DNA of 64,000 nucleotides. Origin: Taklimakanibacter albus (GTDB lineage: Bacteria > Pseudomonadota > Alphaproteobacteria > Rhizobiales > Aestuariivirgaceae). Numbering within the stretch: the stretch's first letter is position 1; each line of letters opens with the position of its first letter. Positions 46,344 through 55,027 of this stretch are shown piece by piece. The notes under the pieces are model-generated. The model ran no database searches, had not been told where the DNA came from, and saw only the letters and a list, made by a program, of their open reading frames with translations. The stretch spans positions 600,855 to 664,854 of the forward strand of contig NZ_JAENHL010000007.1 in NCBI RefSeq assembly GCF_016595235.1. The letters are read 5' to 3'. The position numbers and the translations under genes were made by a program.

Positions 46344-46358
46344 GCAATCACTGTGCCA
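46344..46358 (-). promoter_or_regulatory. Sigma-54 promoter of the P450 operon
   Basis: Minus-strand TGGCACAGTGATTGC matches the sigma-54 consensus TGGCAC-N5-TTGC, with ten bases between GG and GC. Predicted start is about 25 nt upstream of the P450 ATG. It lies about 2.7 kb from the promoter at 43583 and is the second such match in this direction. P450 operons under sigma-54 are unusual. Confidence 0.75.
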
Positions 46359-46466
46359 ATCCGACGTCCTTCCACAAGACGTTGATCGGCAAGGAAAATC
46401 TAAAATCGGTCAGAGGGTGGTGATGAGCCGAGCGATGCGCAGGTGCAGCACTTCGCCGAAATCGCA

Positions 46467-47300
46467 TCACCCCGTTGCGGCAAGTCCGAGGAGCTGGCGC
46501 GCTTCCGACACCGTCGCCGGATGACGGCCATACTCACCGCACAGCGCCGCGACACCTTTGACCAGCTCGGCATTGGAGGCGGCGAGACGGTCGCGGTCGA
46601 TGCGGATATTATCCTCGAGCCCGGTGCGGCAATGCCCGCCGAGCTCCAGCGACCAGCGATTGACCTCAAGCTGATGCCGTCCGATGCCGGCAGCGGTCCA
46701 GGTCGCTTCCGGCATCAGCTTGTTGAGCTGGCTCACCTGGAAAGCGAGCACATCGCGGATCGCCGGCATGGCGTTTTTCACGCCGAAGACGAATTGCACA
46801 TGCAAGGGCTTCGTCAGCACCCCCTCATCGGCGAGACGCAACGCCTGATAGAGCATCGACAGATCGAACACCTCGATCTCGGGCTTCACGCCATATTCCA
46901 TCATCTTGTCCGCCAGCTCGCGGACGAGAGTTGGATGGTTCTCATAGATGATGGTCGGAAAATTGCAGGAGCCGGTCGAAAGCGACGCCATGTCCGGCTT
47001 GAGATGCAACATGCCGCCGCGCTCCGAGCCCTTGCCCGAGCGCCCGCCGGTCGAGAACTGGATGATCATGCCGGGGCAATGTTTGCGCAGCCCTTCGCCG
47101 AGACGGGCAAAGCGTTCGGGATCGGAGGTCGGCGTCTGGTCGTCTTTCCTGACATGGACATGCGCAATGGTGGCGCCGGCCTCGAAGGCCTCCTGCGTCG
47201 ACTCGATCTGCTCGGCGACGGTGATCGGCACCGCCGGATTGTCCTCCTTGCGCGGAACCGATCCGGTGATGGCGACGGTGATGATGCAGGGTGTGGTCAT
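46467..47300 (-). CDS. BKACE (beta-keto acid cleavage, DUF849), operon copy
   Basis: A 277-aa zinc-dependent BKACE enzyme with H47 and H49 in AHVHVRKDD, GRSGKGSERGG, FGVKNAMPAI, and the C-terminal CRTGLEDNI. It is the last gene of a long operon starting with SDR and ABC importer genes. The final metabolite of the pathway is probably a beta-keto acid cleaved to acetoacetate and an acyl-CoA. It overlaps the preceding small gene by 4 bp. Similar to 10291-11226 in motifs but distinct in length. Confidence 0.9.
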   Translation of the reverse strand: MTTPCIITVAITGSVPRKEDNPAVPITVAEQIESTQEAFEAGATIAHVHVRKDDQTPTSDPERFARLGEGLRKHCPGMIIQFSTGGRSGKGSERGGMLHLKPDMASLSTGSCNFPTIIYENHPTLVRELADKMMEYGVKPEIEVFDLSMLYQALRLADEGVLTKPLHVQFVFGVKNAMPAIRDVLAFQVSQLNKLMPEATWTAAGIGRHQLEVNRWSLELGGHCRTGLEDNIRIDRDRLAASNAELVKGVAALCGEYGRHPATVSEARQLLGLAATG

Positions 47301-47629
47301 GCGGTCCTGTTATCGTCCTGAGCGGGCCATTTGATGTGGGCCCGTATAGCATGGCGGTCGTCATCCACCCAGCCGAAGGGCCGTGCCTTGTCTTTCATCG
47401 CCGCGAGCCTGGCGAGCCAGGCGTCATTTCCCTCACGGCCTGCCAGCTTGACGAGCGCCGGCTCGCCGACCCAGACATGGCCGTCATCGGAAACCTCGCC
47501 CAATGTGCGCAGCGCCGCCATGATCTGCGCGACGGTGATGCCGACGCGGTTGACCTGGATCTCGAAGCGCCGGAAGTCGTCCGGCGCGTCGAGGCCCAAT
47601 TCGCCTGTTTCAGAGACGGTGATGATCAT
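47297..47629 (-). CDS. Small protein of unknown function in BKACE operon
   Basis: A 110-aa acidic protein (start MIITVSETGELGLDAPDDF). It has no motif I recognise; an alpha/beta pattern (RRFEIQVNRVGITVAQIMAAL, then HVWVGEPALVKLAG) is visible. It overlaps the BKACE start by 4 bp and begins 2 nt after the LLM gene stop, so it is translationally integrated in the operon. It could be an accessory subunit of the LLM oxygenase or of BKACE. Not assignable. Confidence 0.7.
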   Translation of the reverse strand: MIITVSETGELGLDAPDDFRRFEIQVNRVGITVAQIMAALRTLGEVSDDGHVWVGEPALVKLAGREGNDAWLARLAAMKDKARPFGWVDDDRHAIRAHIKWPAQDDNRTA

Positions 47630-47631
47630 GC

Positions 47632-48726
47632 TCAGGCCGCGTTGCTGCGGAGGCCCGGCACCCCGACCCCAATATCGGCGAGCTTGCCCAGCCGCTTCTC
47701 GACCAGCGGCAGCACTTCCTTGCCGAACATCTCCATCGATTTGAGCGTCTTCTGCTGCGCGACCCCCGGAATGCCCATGAACAGGCTCATATGGCTGGGC
47801 TCGAGCGCCGTGATATCGGCACAGAGCTTCTCGGCCACCGTCTCGGGATCTCCCATCAAGGTGCGCTCGGCGATCTCTTCCAGCGGCGGCTCGTCGGCGG
47901 CCGGCGTTTCCTTTAAGTATGCGCCGTCGAGCTCACCATATTTGTTGCGCATGGCCTGGCCGATGCGGCGCACATAACGCGCGCCATCCGCGGCTTTCAG
48001 CACATCGTCGCGGTCGTGGCTGACGAAGACATAACGCTGGATGGCGAAAGGCATGCGCGCAGCCTCGCCGCCCGCCGCGACATAGGTCTCACGCAATTTG
48101 TCCTTGATCTGGCGGATGACATTGACGGTGTTCCAGCCCGTGGTGACGAACGGCACGTAACCCCGCTCCACCGAGCGGCGCTGCGTCTCCATGTCGGTGG
48201 TGAGTCCCGCGACATAGACCGGCGGCCGTTCCTGGATGGTGCGCACCGAGAAATAGGTCTCCGGCAGCTTGATCTTCTGGCCGTTGAAAGAGACCGGATC
48301 GCCTTTCAGATAGGCCTCGACCAGATCCATCGTTTCGAGAAAAATCTCGCGGCCCTTCTTCAGATCGACGCCGAATTTGTGGAACTCATATTCCTGATAG
48401 CCGGTGCCGAAGCCGAGCACGGCGCGGCCGTCGCTCAATTGGTCGAGAAGGCCGATATCCTCCAGCATGCGGATCGGCTCATAGAGCGGCAGCACGATAA
48501 CCGCCGGGCCGAGCTTGATGCGTTTGGTGCGCGCCGCCATGTAGGTGCTCATCGTCAGGGGCGACGGGCACAGGCAATAATTGGAGAAATGATGCTCGGC
48601 GAACCAGGCGATCTCGAAGCCGATATCCTCCGCGACACGAACCTGATCGGCCATCTCGGCATAGATCTCGCGCGGCGTCTTGGCCTTGTCGCGCTGGGTC
48701 ATCAGGTTGAAGAGACCGAAATGCAT
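47632..48726 (-). CDS. LLM-class flavin-dependent oxidoreductase
   Basis: A 364-aa luciferase-like monooxygenase: IAWFAEHHFSNYCLCPSPL, GRAVLGFGTGYQEYEF, LSDGRAVLGFG and VAGLTTDMETQRRSVE are TIM-barrel hallmarks for FMN binding. Such enzymes use reduced FMN from a separate reductase; a flavin reductase gene lies at 57483. It is related to the protein at 58156-59223. In this operon it may oxidise a carbon-nitrogen or ketone group between SDR and BKACE steps. Confidence 0.9.
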   Translation of the reverse strand: MHFGLFNLMTQRDKAKTPREIYAEMADQVRVAEDIGFEIAWFAEHHFSNYCLCPSPLTMSTYMAARTKRIKLGPAVIVLPLYEPIRMLEDIGLLDQLSDGRAVLGFGTGYQEYEFHKFGVDLKKGREIFLETMDLVEAYLKGDPVSFNGQKIKLPETYFSVRTIQERPPVYVAGLTTDMETQRRSVERGYVPFVTTGWNTVNVIRQIKDKLRETYVAAGGEAARMPFAIQRYVFVSHDRDDVLKAADGARYVRRIGQAMRNKYGELDGAYLKETPAADEPPLEEIAERTLMGDPETVAEKLCADITALEPSHMSLFMGIPGVAQQKTLKSMEMFGKEVLPLVEKRLGKLADIGVGVPGLRSNAA

Positions 48727-48742
48727 ACCTCTAACTCCCTAA

Positions 48743-49510
48743 TCAGAAACCGACGATCGTCTCGCCGCCATTGGGGCTGATCGACTGCCCGGTGATGAAG
48801 TCCGCTTCCGCCGAGGCGAGGAAGGCGACCGCGCCCGACACTTCCTCGGGCTGCGCCCAGCGCTTGAGCGGCACTTTCTGCTCTTTCTCGCGAATGCGGT
48901 CCCAGCCCTGCACCTTGATCGGCATCTCGGTGATGACACCGCCCGGGCAGACCGAATTGACATGGATGTTCCAGGGTGCGAGCTCCTTGGCCCAGGCCTT
49001 GGTCAGGCCGAGAATGGCCGTCTTGGCGGCGCAATAATGGGATGCGGTATTGGCGCCGTTCATGCCCCAGATCGAGGAGATGTTGACGATCTTGCCGCGC
49101 CGGCGCTCTTTCATGCCGGGGATCACCGCCTGGCCGCAGAAAAACGATCCCTTCACATGGATGTCGAACATGCGGTCGAAATCGGCGACCGTGATGTCTT
49201 CGATGGCGAGATGCTGGCCGATGCCGGCATTGTTCACCAGGATGTCGATCGGTCCCAGCACGGCTTCCGCCTCCGTGACCATCGCCCGGATCCCGGCCGT
49301 GTCGGTGATATCGGTATGGGTGACGAAGACGCGCCGGCCCAGTTTCTCGACAGATTTCGCGGTGATCGCGGCTTCATCCTGCAAGACGTCATGCACGATG
49401 ATGTCGGCGCCATAGCGGGCCAGGAGCTCGGCATGGGCACGGCCCATGCCGCGGCCCGATCCGGTGATCCAGGCGACTTTGCCTGCAAGCTTCATGCTCG
49501 GTCTTTCCAT
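48743..49510 (-). CDS. SDR oxidoreductase (operon copy 1)
   Basis: A 255-aa short-chain dehydrogenase with TGSGRGMG, NNAGIGQH, SSIWGMNGANTASHYCAAKTA (Ser/Tyr/Lys) and C-terminal ISPNGGETIVGF. ATG 49510 has GAGGGA upstream. It is clearly paralogous to the next gene 49521-50276 and shares the SSIWGM/SSMWGM segment, an unusual variant of this region. The tandem SDR pair suggests two successive or stereo-specific oxidations. Confidence 0.88.
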   Translation of the reverse strand: MERPSMKLAGKVAWITGSGRGMGRAHAELLARYGADIIVHDVLQDEAAITAKSVEKLGRRVFVTHTDITDTAGIRAMVTEAEAVLGPIDILVNNAGIGQHLAIEDITVADFDRMFDIHVKGSFFCGQAVIPGMKERRRGKIVNISSIWGMNGANTASHYCAAKTAILGLTKAWAKELAPWNIHVNSVCPGGVITEMPIKVQGWDRIREKEQKVPLKRWAQPEEVSGAVAFLASAEADFITGQSISPNGGETIVGF

Positions 49511-49520
49511 GATCGTTCCC

Positions 49521-50276
49521 TCAATAACCGACGATCACTTCGCCGCCATTGGGGCTGATGACCTGCCCCGTGACGAAGTCGGATTCGGGCGACGCCAGAT
49601 AGGCGACGGCATAGGCGATCTCGACCGGCTCGCAATAACGCTTGAGCGGCACCTTCGCCTCCTTGGCCTTGAGGATCTCGGAATTGTCGAGCTTCATCGG
49701 CCCGCCGGAGCGCACGCCACCGGGCGCCACCGCATTGACATGGATGTTCCAGGGCGCCAACTCCTTGGCCCAGGCCTTGGTGAAGCCGAGAAGGGCTGCC
49801 TTGGCGGCGCAATAATGCGAGGCGACGGGAGCGCCCGTCATGCCCCACATGGAAGAGATGTTGATGATCTTGCCGCGCCGGCGTTCCTTCATCGCGGGGA
49901 TCACTGCCTGGGCGGCGAAGAACGAGCCCCGGACGTGGACCGCGAACATACGGTCGAAATCCTCTTCCGTGATGTCCATCGTCTCGAGCCTTTGGCCGTA
50001 GCCGGCATTGTTGACGAGGATGTCGATGGGACCGAGCCTGGCCGCTCCCTCCTCCGCCATGTTCTTGACCTGCGCCACATCGGCCATGTCGGCGACGACC
50101 ACATGAGCGCGCCGCCCGCGCTTGCGCACTTCCTCGGCGGTCGCCTGGGCGGGCTCGGCGCGGATGTCCGATACGACGATATCGGCGCCGCGTTCGGCCA
50201 TCAGGATCGCATGGGCCCGTCCCATGCCGTCACCCGACCCGGTGATCAGCGCAATTTTACCTTCCAACAAGGGCAT
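49521..50276 (-). CDS. SDR oxidoreductase (operon copy 2)
   Basis: A 251-aa short-chain dehydrogenase with TGSGDGMG, NNAGYGQ, SSMWGMTGAPVASHYCAAKAA and the ending ISPNGGEVIVGY, matching the neighbour. The two genes are separated by 10 nt; the gene starts directly after the ATPase stop (50277), so no independent promoter is expected. Substrate unknown. Confidence 0.88.
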   Translation of the reverse strand: MPLLEGKIALITGSGDGMGRAHAILMAERGADIVVSDIRAEPAQATAEEVRKRGRRAHVVVADMADVAQVKNMAEEGAARLGPIDILVNNAGYGQRLETMDITEEDFDRMFAVHVRGSFFAAQAVIPAMKERRRGKIINISSMWGMTGAPVASHYCAAKAALLGFTKAWAKELAPWNIHVNAVAPGGVRSGGPMKLDNSEILKAKEAKVPLKRYCEPVEIAYAVAYLASPESDFVTGQVISPNGGEVIVGY

Positions 50277-51374
50277 TCACGTCTCCTCTGGTATCAGCAA
50301 TGTATCGGTGAGCGCCCAGCGGACGTCGACCTGATCTCCGGTCGCGAAAAACGCCGCATTGCGCTGAAAGGGCAGCCGCGCCGTCACCACCGCCTCATCG
50401 GCGAGCTTCACGCGGCAGCGGATGGTGCCGGCGGTGTAGACGACGTCGGCGATGATGCCGGGCAGCACATTCTGGCCGGCGGCGCCGTTGAAGGCCCCGG
50501 GCGCGCCGACGGCGATCGATTCCGGCCGGACGCAGACATAATGGCGTGACGCGGAAGCCACATCGCCGGGCGCCGACAGCGAAAGCCCTTCGCCGATATC
50601 GAGCTTCATGTGGCGCGCATCCGGCTTCGCGTCGTGGATCTTGAAGATATTGGCGTCGCCTAAGAAACTCGCCACGAAGATGTTGCGCGGATGTTCATAG
50701 AGCTCGCGCGGCTTGCCATGCTGGACGATCTCGCCGTCCTTCATGATGGCGATGCGGTCGGACATCGCCGCCGCCTCTTCCTGGTCATGCGTCACATAGA
50801 TGATCGTCGCGGCGATCTTGTTGTGGAACGCCTTGATCTCGTATTGCATCTCCTCGCGCAGATTCTTGTCGAGGGCGCCCAAGGGTTCGTCCATGAGCAG
50901 GATGCGCGGGTCATAGACGGCGGCGCGCGCCAGGGCGACACGCTGCTGCTGGCCGCCCGACAGCTCGCTGATCCGGCGCTCGCCCATGCCGGACAGCCGG
51001 ATGACGTCGAGCATGCGCTGCGTCTTCTCGGTCACTTCCGCCTTAGAGAGCTTGCGCAGGCGCAGTGCGAAGGCAACATTCTCGAACACCGTCAAATGCG
51101 GAAACAGCGCATAATTCTGGAACACCATGCCGATATTGCGCCGATAGGGCGGGATATCGACGATGTCGCGTCCGTCGATGAGGATGCGCCCGGCACTCGG
51201 CGGTATGAAGCCGGCAATGGCGCCGAGAAGCGTCGACTTGCCCGAGCCCGACGGCCCGATCAGCGAGAAGAATTCGCCCGGCGCGATCTCGATCGAGATC
51301 GGCTGCAGCGCCGTCACGCTGGAATAGCGTTTGGTAACGCCGTCGAGGACGAGACCCGAACCATGCTCAGCCAT
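50277..51374 (-). CDS. ABC transporter ATP-binding protein, PotA-like (third system)
   Basis: A 365-aa ATPase: Walker A GPSGSGKST, signature [16 protein letters not shown], Walker B ILLMDEPLGALD, switch His in YVTHDQEEA, and a C-terminal TOBE part (VVYTAGTIRCRV). Its start overlaps the PotC-like permease stop by 8 bp, and its stop adjoins the next SDR start with no gap. Confidence 0.9.
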   Translation of the reverse strand: MAEHGSGLVLDGVTKRYSSVTALQPISIEIAPGEFFSLIGPSGSGKSTLLGAIAGFIPPSAGRILIDGRDIVDIPPYRRNIGMVFQNYALFPHLTVFENVAFALRLRKLSKAEVTEKTQRMLDVIRLSGMGERRISELSGGQQQRVALARAAVYDPRILLMDEPLGALDKNLREEMQYEIKAFHNKIAATIIYVTHDQEEAAAMSDRIAIMKDGEIVQHGKPRELYEHPRNIFVASFLGDANIFKIHDAKPDARHMKLDIGEGLSLSAPGDVASASRHYVCVRPESIAVGAPGAFNGAAGQNVLPGIIADVVYTAGTIRCRVKLADEAVVTARLPFQRNAAFFATGDQVDVRWALTDTLLIPEET

Positions 51375-52164
51375 GCTGACCTGCCATGGCGCGGCCGCGC
51401 CTGATCTGCAGAAGGCTCACAATGGCGAGCAGGACGAGGGTGAAGACGAAAACCAAGGTCGCCACCGCCGCGATGGTGGGGGTGAGATAGTCGGCCAATT
51501 GCTCCCAGATGAGCCGCGGCAGCGTGCGGGTGGCCGCACCGGTGAGGAAAAGAGACAGCATGAGTTCGTCGAAGGAGGTTGCGAAAGCGAGGATGCCGCC
51601 GATGAGCATGCCGACCCGGATCATCGGGAAGGTCACCTTCCAGAAGGTCTGCCAGGGATTGGCGCCCATGGTCATCGCGGCGAGCTCGAGCGCGCCATTA
51701 TAGCCGGTGACCGCGGCGGAGACGGTGATGAAGACGAGCGGAATGCCGATCACCGAATGGCCGATGATGGCGGCCACATGGGTGCGCAGCAACCCGAGCT
51801 CCAGCATGACGGGATAGAGGCCGATGGCGAGGATGACATGCGGCATCATCATCGGCGCCACCATGGCGGCCGAGATCAGGCCGGCCCGCGGAATGTTGCC
51901 GCGCACGATGCCGAGCGCCGCCAACGTACCGAACGCCACCGAGATCAGCGCTGTCGGAATGCCGATCAGGAGGCTGTTGATCGTCGCCTCGAGCCACAGC
52001 GGATTGTCCGCCATCGTGCCGTACCATTTGAGCGACCAGCTCTGCGGCGGGAAGGACAGATAGCTCTGGCCGCTGAAGGAGAGCGGCACGACCACCAGCA
52101 TCGGCAGGATGAGATAGAGCAGAATGAGCCCGGCGAGACCGGCGAGAAGAGCGCGCCCCCACAT
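51367..52164 (-). CDS. ABC transporter permease, PotC-like (third system)
   Basis: A 265-aa permease with about six helices (LLAGLAGLILLYLILPMLVVVPLSF first) and the EAA loop ELAAMTMGANPWQTFWKVTFPMI. Start ATG 52164 lies just after the PotB-like stop at 52167. The longer upstream frame is low-quality shadow sequence. Confidence 0.9.
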   Translation of the reverse strand: MWGRALLAGLAGLILLYLILPMLVVVPLSFSGQSYLSFPPQSWSLKWYGTMADNPLWLEATINSLLIGIPTALISVAFGTLAALGIVRGNIPRAGLISAAMVAPMMMPHVILAIGLYPVMLELGLLRTHVAAIIGHSVIGIPLVFITVSAAVTGYNGALELAAMTMGANPWQTFWKVTFPMIRVGMLIGGILAFATSFDELMLSLFLTGAATRTLPRLIWEQLADYLTPTIAAVATLVFVFTLVLLAIVSLLQIRRGRAMAGQHG

Positions 52165-52166
52165 GG

Positions 52167-53054
52167 TCAGAGCGCTCCCTTCAGATTGCCGGTCGCGTTG
52201 CCGGTGAGGCGCATATAGACGACATACATGGCCCCGGTGACCACCAGGAGGACAGTGGCAAGGCTCGACGCCAATCCCCAGTCGAGGATCACATTGGCCT
52301 GCTGCTCGATCAACACCGCCGCCATCAGATGCTGCGGCCCGCCGAGCAGCGCCGGCGTGATGAAGAAGCCGAGCGACATCATGAAGACCAGCGCCACGCC
52401 GGCGCTCACCCCCGGCATCGACAGCGGGAAATAGACTTTGGCAAAGGCGACCAGGGGGTTGGCCCCCATGATCTCGGCGGCGCGCAGCAGCGAGCGGTCG
52501 ATGGCGCGCATATTGGCCAGGAGCGGCAGGATCATGAAAGGCAGCATGATATGGACCATGCCGACATGCACGGCGAAGCTGCCGGGCAGGAAACGGATGG
52601 CGTCGTCGAGGACGCCGGCGCCGATCAGCGCCTCGTTGAGGATGCCTTTGCGCTGGAAGACGACCATCCAGGCATAGGAGCGGATGACGGCGCTGGTCCA
52701 TAGCGGAATGATCACGCAGGCCGCCGCGATCTGGAGAAGCGAACCGCTCAGCCGCGACATGACATAGGCGACGGGATAGGCGAGCAGCAGGCAGAGCGCG
52801 GTGACAGTGGCGGCCGTCTGTATCGTCGCCAGCAGCACCTGCAGATAGGGTCCGCCCGCCATGATGCGTTCGTAATTCTGCAACCCCCAGGCGGGGTCCG
52901 AGAAGCTCCGTAGCACCACGCGGATGATCGGGAAGACGAAGAAGGCGGCAAGGAACAGTGCCGGCGCCAGCAGCATCCAGCGATAGAGCCGCGCCACCGA
53001 CCACGATACTTTACGCATCGTGGCCGGTGTGCCGGTGTTTGCCCCCTTCAGCAT
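52167..53054 (-). CDS. ABC transporter permease, PotB-like (third system)
   Basis: A 295-aa permease; the ATG at 53054 overlaps the binding-protein stop (TGATG). An internal ATG at 53018 begins directly at SWSVARLYRWMLLAPA and is an alternative. The EAA loop is RAAEIMGANPLVAFAKVYFPLSMP. It forms the channel with 51367-52164. Confidence 0.88.
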   Translation of the reverse strand: MLKGANTGTPATMRKVSWSVARLYRWMLLAPALFLAAFFVFPIIRVVLRSFSDPAWGLQNYERIMAGGPYLQVLLATIQTAATVTALCLLLAYPVAYVMSRLSGSLLQIAAACVIIPLWTSAVIRSYAWMVVFQRKGILNEALIGAGVLDDAIRFLPGSFAVHVGMVHIMLPFMILPLLANMRAIDRSLLRAAEIMGANPLVAFAKVYFPLSMPGVSAGVALVFMMSLGFFITPALLGGPQHLMAAVLIEQQANVILDWGLASSLATVLLVVTGAMYVVYMRLTGNATGNLKGAL

Positions 53055-54097
53055 CAACCGATGAGCCAGGAATTGAACTTCTCGAGCGCGGCCTGGCTGT
53101 TGTCGGCCCAGAATTCGAGATCGAGCAGCCGGCCCTTCTTGAAGTTCTCGTCCGAGGACGGCAGCGTCGCCTTGACCTTGTCGTCGAGCAGCGCCAAAGC
53201 GGCGCGGTTCACCGGCCCATAAGGCAGCTCGCGCGCGAAGGCCGCCTGCTGCTCGGGCGACAGCGCCAGAGCGAGGAGCTCCATCGCCTCCTTCTTGTGC
53301 GGCGCGCCTTTCGGCACCGCCCAGGCGTCGTTGACGAAGATCGCCTGGTTGAAGTTGAAGTCGACCGGCGCGCCGTCGAGCTTGGGTTGGTGCACGCGGC
53401 CGTTCCAGATGGCGCCGACATCGACCTCGCCATCGAGGAAGACCTGCGCGCCTTGCGCGCCACGCTCCCACCAGACGATCTTGCTCTTGATCTTGTCGAG
53501 GCTCTTGAAAGCGCGCTCGATGTCGAGCGGATAGAGATCGGCGATCGCCACGCCGTCGGCGAGAAGCGCCACTTCCAGCGTCTGGAAGGGTTTCTTCCAC
53601 AGGCCGATGCGCCCGTCATAGGCCCATACCTCGGCCCAGTTCTGCGGCGCCGGGCCTTTCAGATTGGCGGTGTTCCAGCCGATATTGTAGGCGGCGACAT
53701 CGGTGAGCGCGAAGAACTCATTGGCCGCGCCCGGCAGCAGATTGGCTTTGTCGATATTGGTGTAATCGATCGGCTCGAACAGGCCCTGGCGGCCGAAGAC
53801 GATGAGCTGCTCGGCCGGGCCCTGCATCATGTCCCATTCGACCTGCCCCTGCTCCACCATGGCCTTGAGCTTGGCGCCTTCATTGGCAGTGGTGACGATG
53901 TCGTTCGAGGTCTTCTCCTTGAAGGCGGAGAACACGGTCTTCTTGTAGGTCTCTTCGAGCTTGCCGCCGCCCGAGGCGAAGACGAGCTGGCTCGCCGCTT
54001 GCGCCGGCGTCGCATCGAGCCACGGCACGAGCGAGACCGCGCCCATCATGGCGAGCGCTTCGCGGCGTGTGAGTGAACCGGCAGTCTTATTCTTCAT
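53054..54097 (-). CDS. PotD-type binding protein with Tat-like signal (third system)
   Basis: A 347-aa SBP_bac_8 protein with the twin-arginine motif TRREALAM and cleavage near AQA-AS. LVFASGGGKLEETYKK is the PotD N-terminal strand; WDMMQGPAEQ and IWNGRVHQPKL form the ligand cleft. It is related to, but distinct from, the copies at 25043 and 29746. The ligand is unknown; the operon's catabolic genes suggest the compound entering is not a simple polyamine. Confidence 0.88.
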   Translation of the reverse strand: MKNKTAGSLTRREALAMMGAVSLVPWLDATPAQAASQLVFASGGGKLEETYKKTVFSAFKEKTSNDIVTTANEGAKLKAMVEQGQVEWDMMQGPAEQLIVFGRQGLFEPIDYTNIDKANLLPGAANEFFALTDVAAYNIGWNTANLKGPAPQNWAEVWAYDGRIGLWKKPFQTLEVALLADGVAIADLYPLDIERAFKSLDKIKSKIVWWERGAQGAQVFLDGEVDVGAIWNGRVHQPKLDGAPVDFNFNQAIFVNDAWAVPKGAPHKKEAMELLALALSPEQQAAFARELPYGPVNRAALALLDDKVKATLPSSDENFKKGRLLDLEFWADNSQAALEKFNSWLIG

Positions 54098-54144
54098 AGG
54101 CGCGTCCTCCTTGTTTTATGATTATCGCAGATTCTCGGGGGGTC

Positions 54145-54894
54145 TCATCCCGCCATCAGGATTCCCCCATTGGCGATGACGGTTTCGCCGACGACGAAAC
54201 GATTGCGCGGCGACGCCAGGAACAGGATAACCTCGGCGATATCTTCCGGTTCCGCGGCCCGCCCGATCGGGATGGTCTTGATGCGCTCGGCGAGCCAGCT
54301 CTGGCTTTTCGCCGTCTCGGTGGCGATAGGCCCGGGGCTCACGCCATTGACCAGGATCTGATGCGGCGCCAGCTCCTCGGCGAGCGATTTGGTGAGGCTG
54401 ACCACCGCGGCTTTCGCCGCCGCGTAATGCGGCAGCGCCGGCTTCGGGCGATAGGCATCGGTCGAGGCGACATTGACGATGCGCCCGTATTTACGCTCGA
54501 TCATCAAGGGCATCAGCGCGCGCGTGGTGAGGAACGGAACCGTGACATTGGTGCGGAAGGTCCAATCCCAGTCGCTGAGCGTGATCTCATGGGCGCGGCC
54601 GTAGCGCCAGCCGCCGGCATTGTTGACCAATATGTCGAGGCGCCCTTCGCTGCGTGCCGCAATCTCGGCGCGGAAGCCTTCCAGCGCACTTTCATCCGCG
54701 GCATCGACGCCGAAACCATGGGCCGAGGCTCCCTCGCCGCGCAATCTTTCGGCCTGGGCTTCGGCGCCCTTGCCGTTGAGATCGACGAGGAAGACGGTGG
54801 CGCCCTGGCGCGCCAAAAGCGTCGAGACGGCGGCGCCCAACCCTTGCGCGGCGCCGGTGACCACCGCCACCTGATCCTGGAATTCCTTCGTCAT
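54145..54894 (-). CDS. SDR oxidoreductase, first gene of the catabolic operon
   Basis: A 249-aa short-chain dehydrogenase: TGAAQGLG, NNAGGWRYG, the VASTDAYRPKPALPHYAAAKAA Ser/Tyr/Lys segment and the ending VIANGGILMAG. ATG 54894 is preferred; ATG 54924 adds ten residues and no site decides between them. It is 47 nt upstream of the binding-protein gene and divergent from the aminotransferase gene. Substrate unknown. Confidence 0.85.
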   Translation of the reverse strand: MTKEFQDQVAVVTGAAQGLGAAVSTLLARQGATVFLVDLNGKGAEAQAERLRGEGASAHGFGVDAADESALEGFRAEIAARSEGRLDILVNNAGGWRYGRAHEITLSDWDWTFRTNVTVPFLTTRALMPLMIERKYGRIVNVASTDAYRPKPALPHYAAAKAAVVSLTKSLAEELAPHQILVNGVSPGPIATETAKSQSWLAERIKTIPIGRAAEPEDIAEVILFLASPRNRFVVGETVIANGGILMAG

Positions 54895-54924
54895 GCTCGC
54901 GAAAGCGCTCCTGTTCCCGATCAT

Positions 54925-55027
54925 TCAAGAATGAACCATTTGCTCTACTAAGTCAATCTATGAGTCATTTGTTGCATCACACTCTTTTCCGCTCTAGCCT
55001 TGGGGCTCCGTGACTAAGGAGAACCTC
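54925..55027. promoter_or_regulatory. Divergent promoter region with repeated CATTTG
   Basis: About 100 bp between the divergent catabolic operon and the aminotransferase gene. It is AT-richer than its surroundings and holds two copies of a CATTTG direct repeat (CCATTTGCT and TCATTTGTT), a possible site for the nearby RpiR-type regulator. No clear sigma-54 match. Confidence 0.4.
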
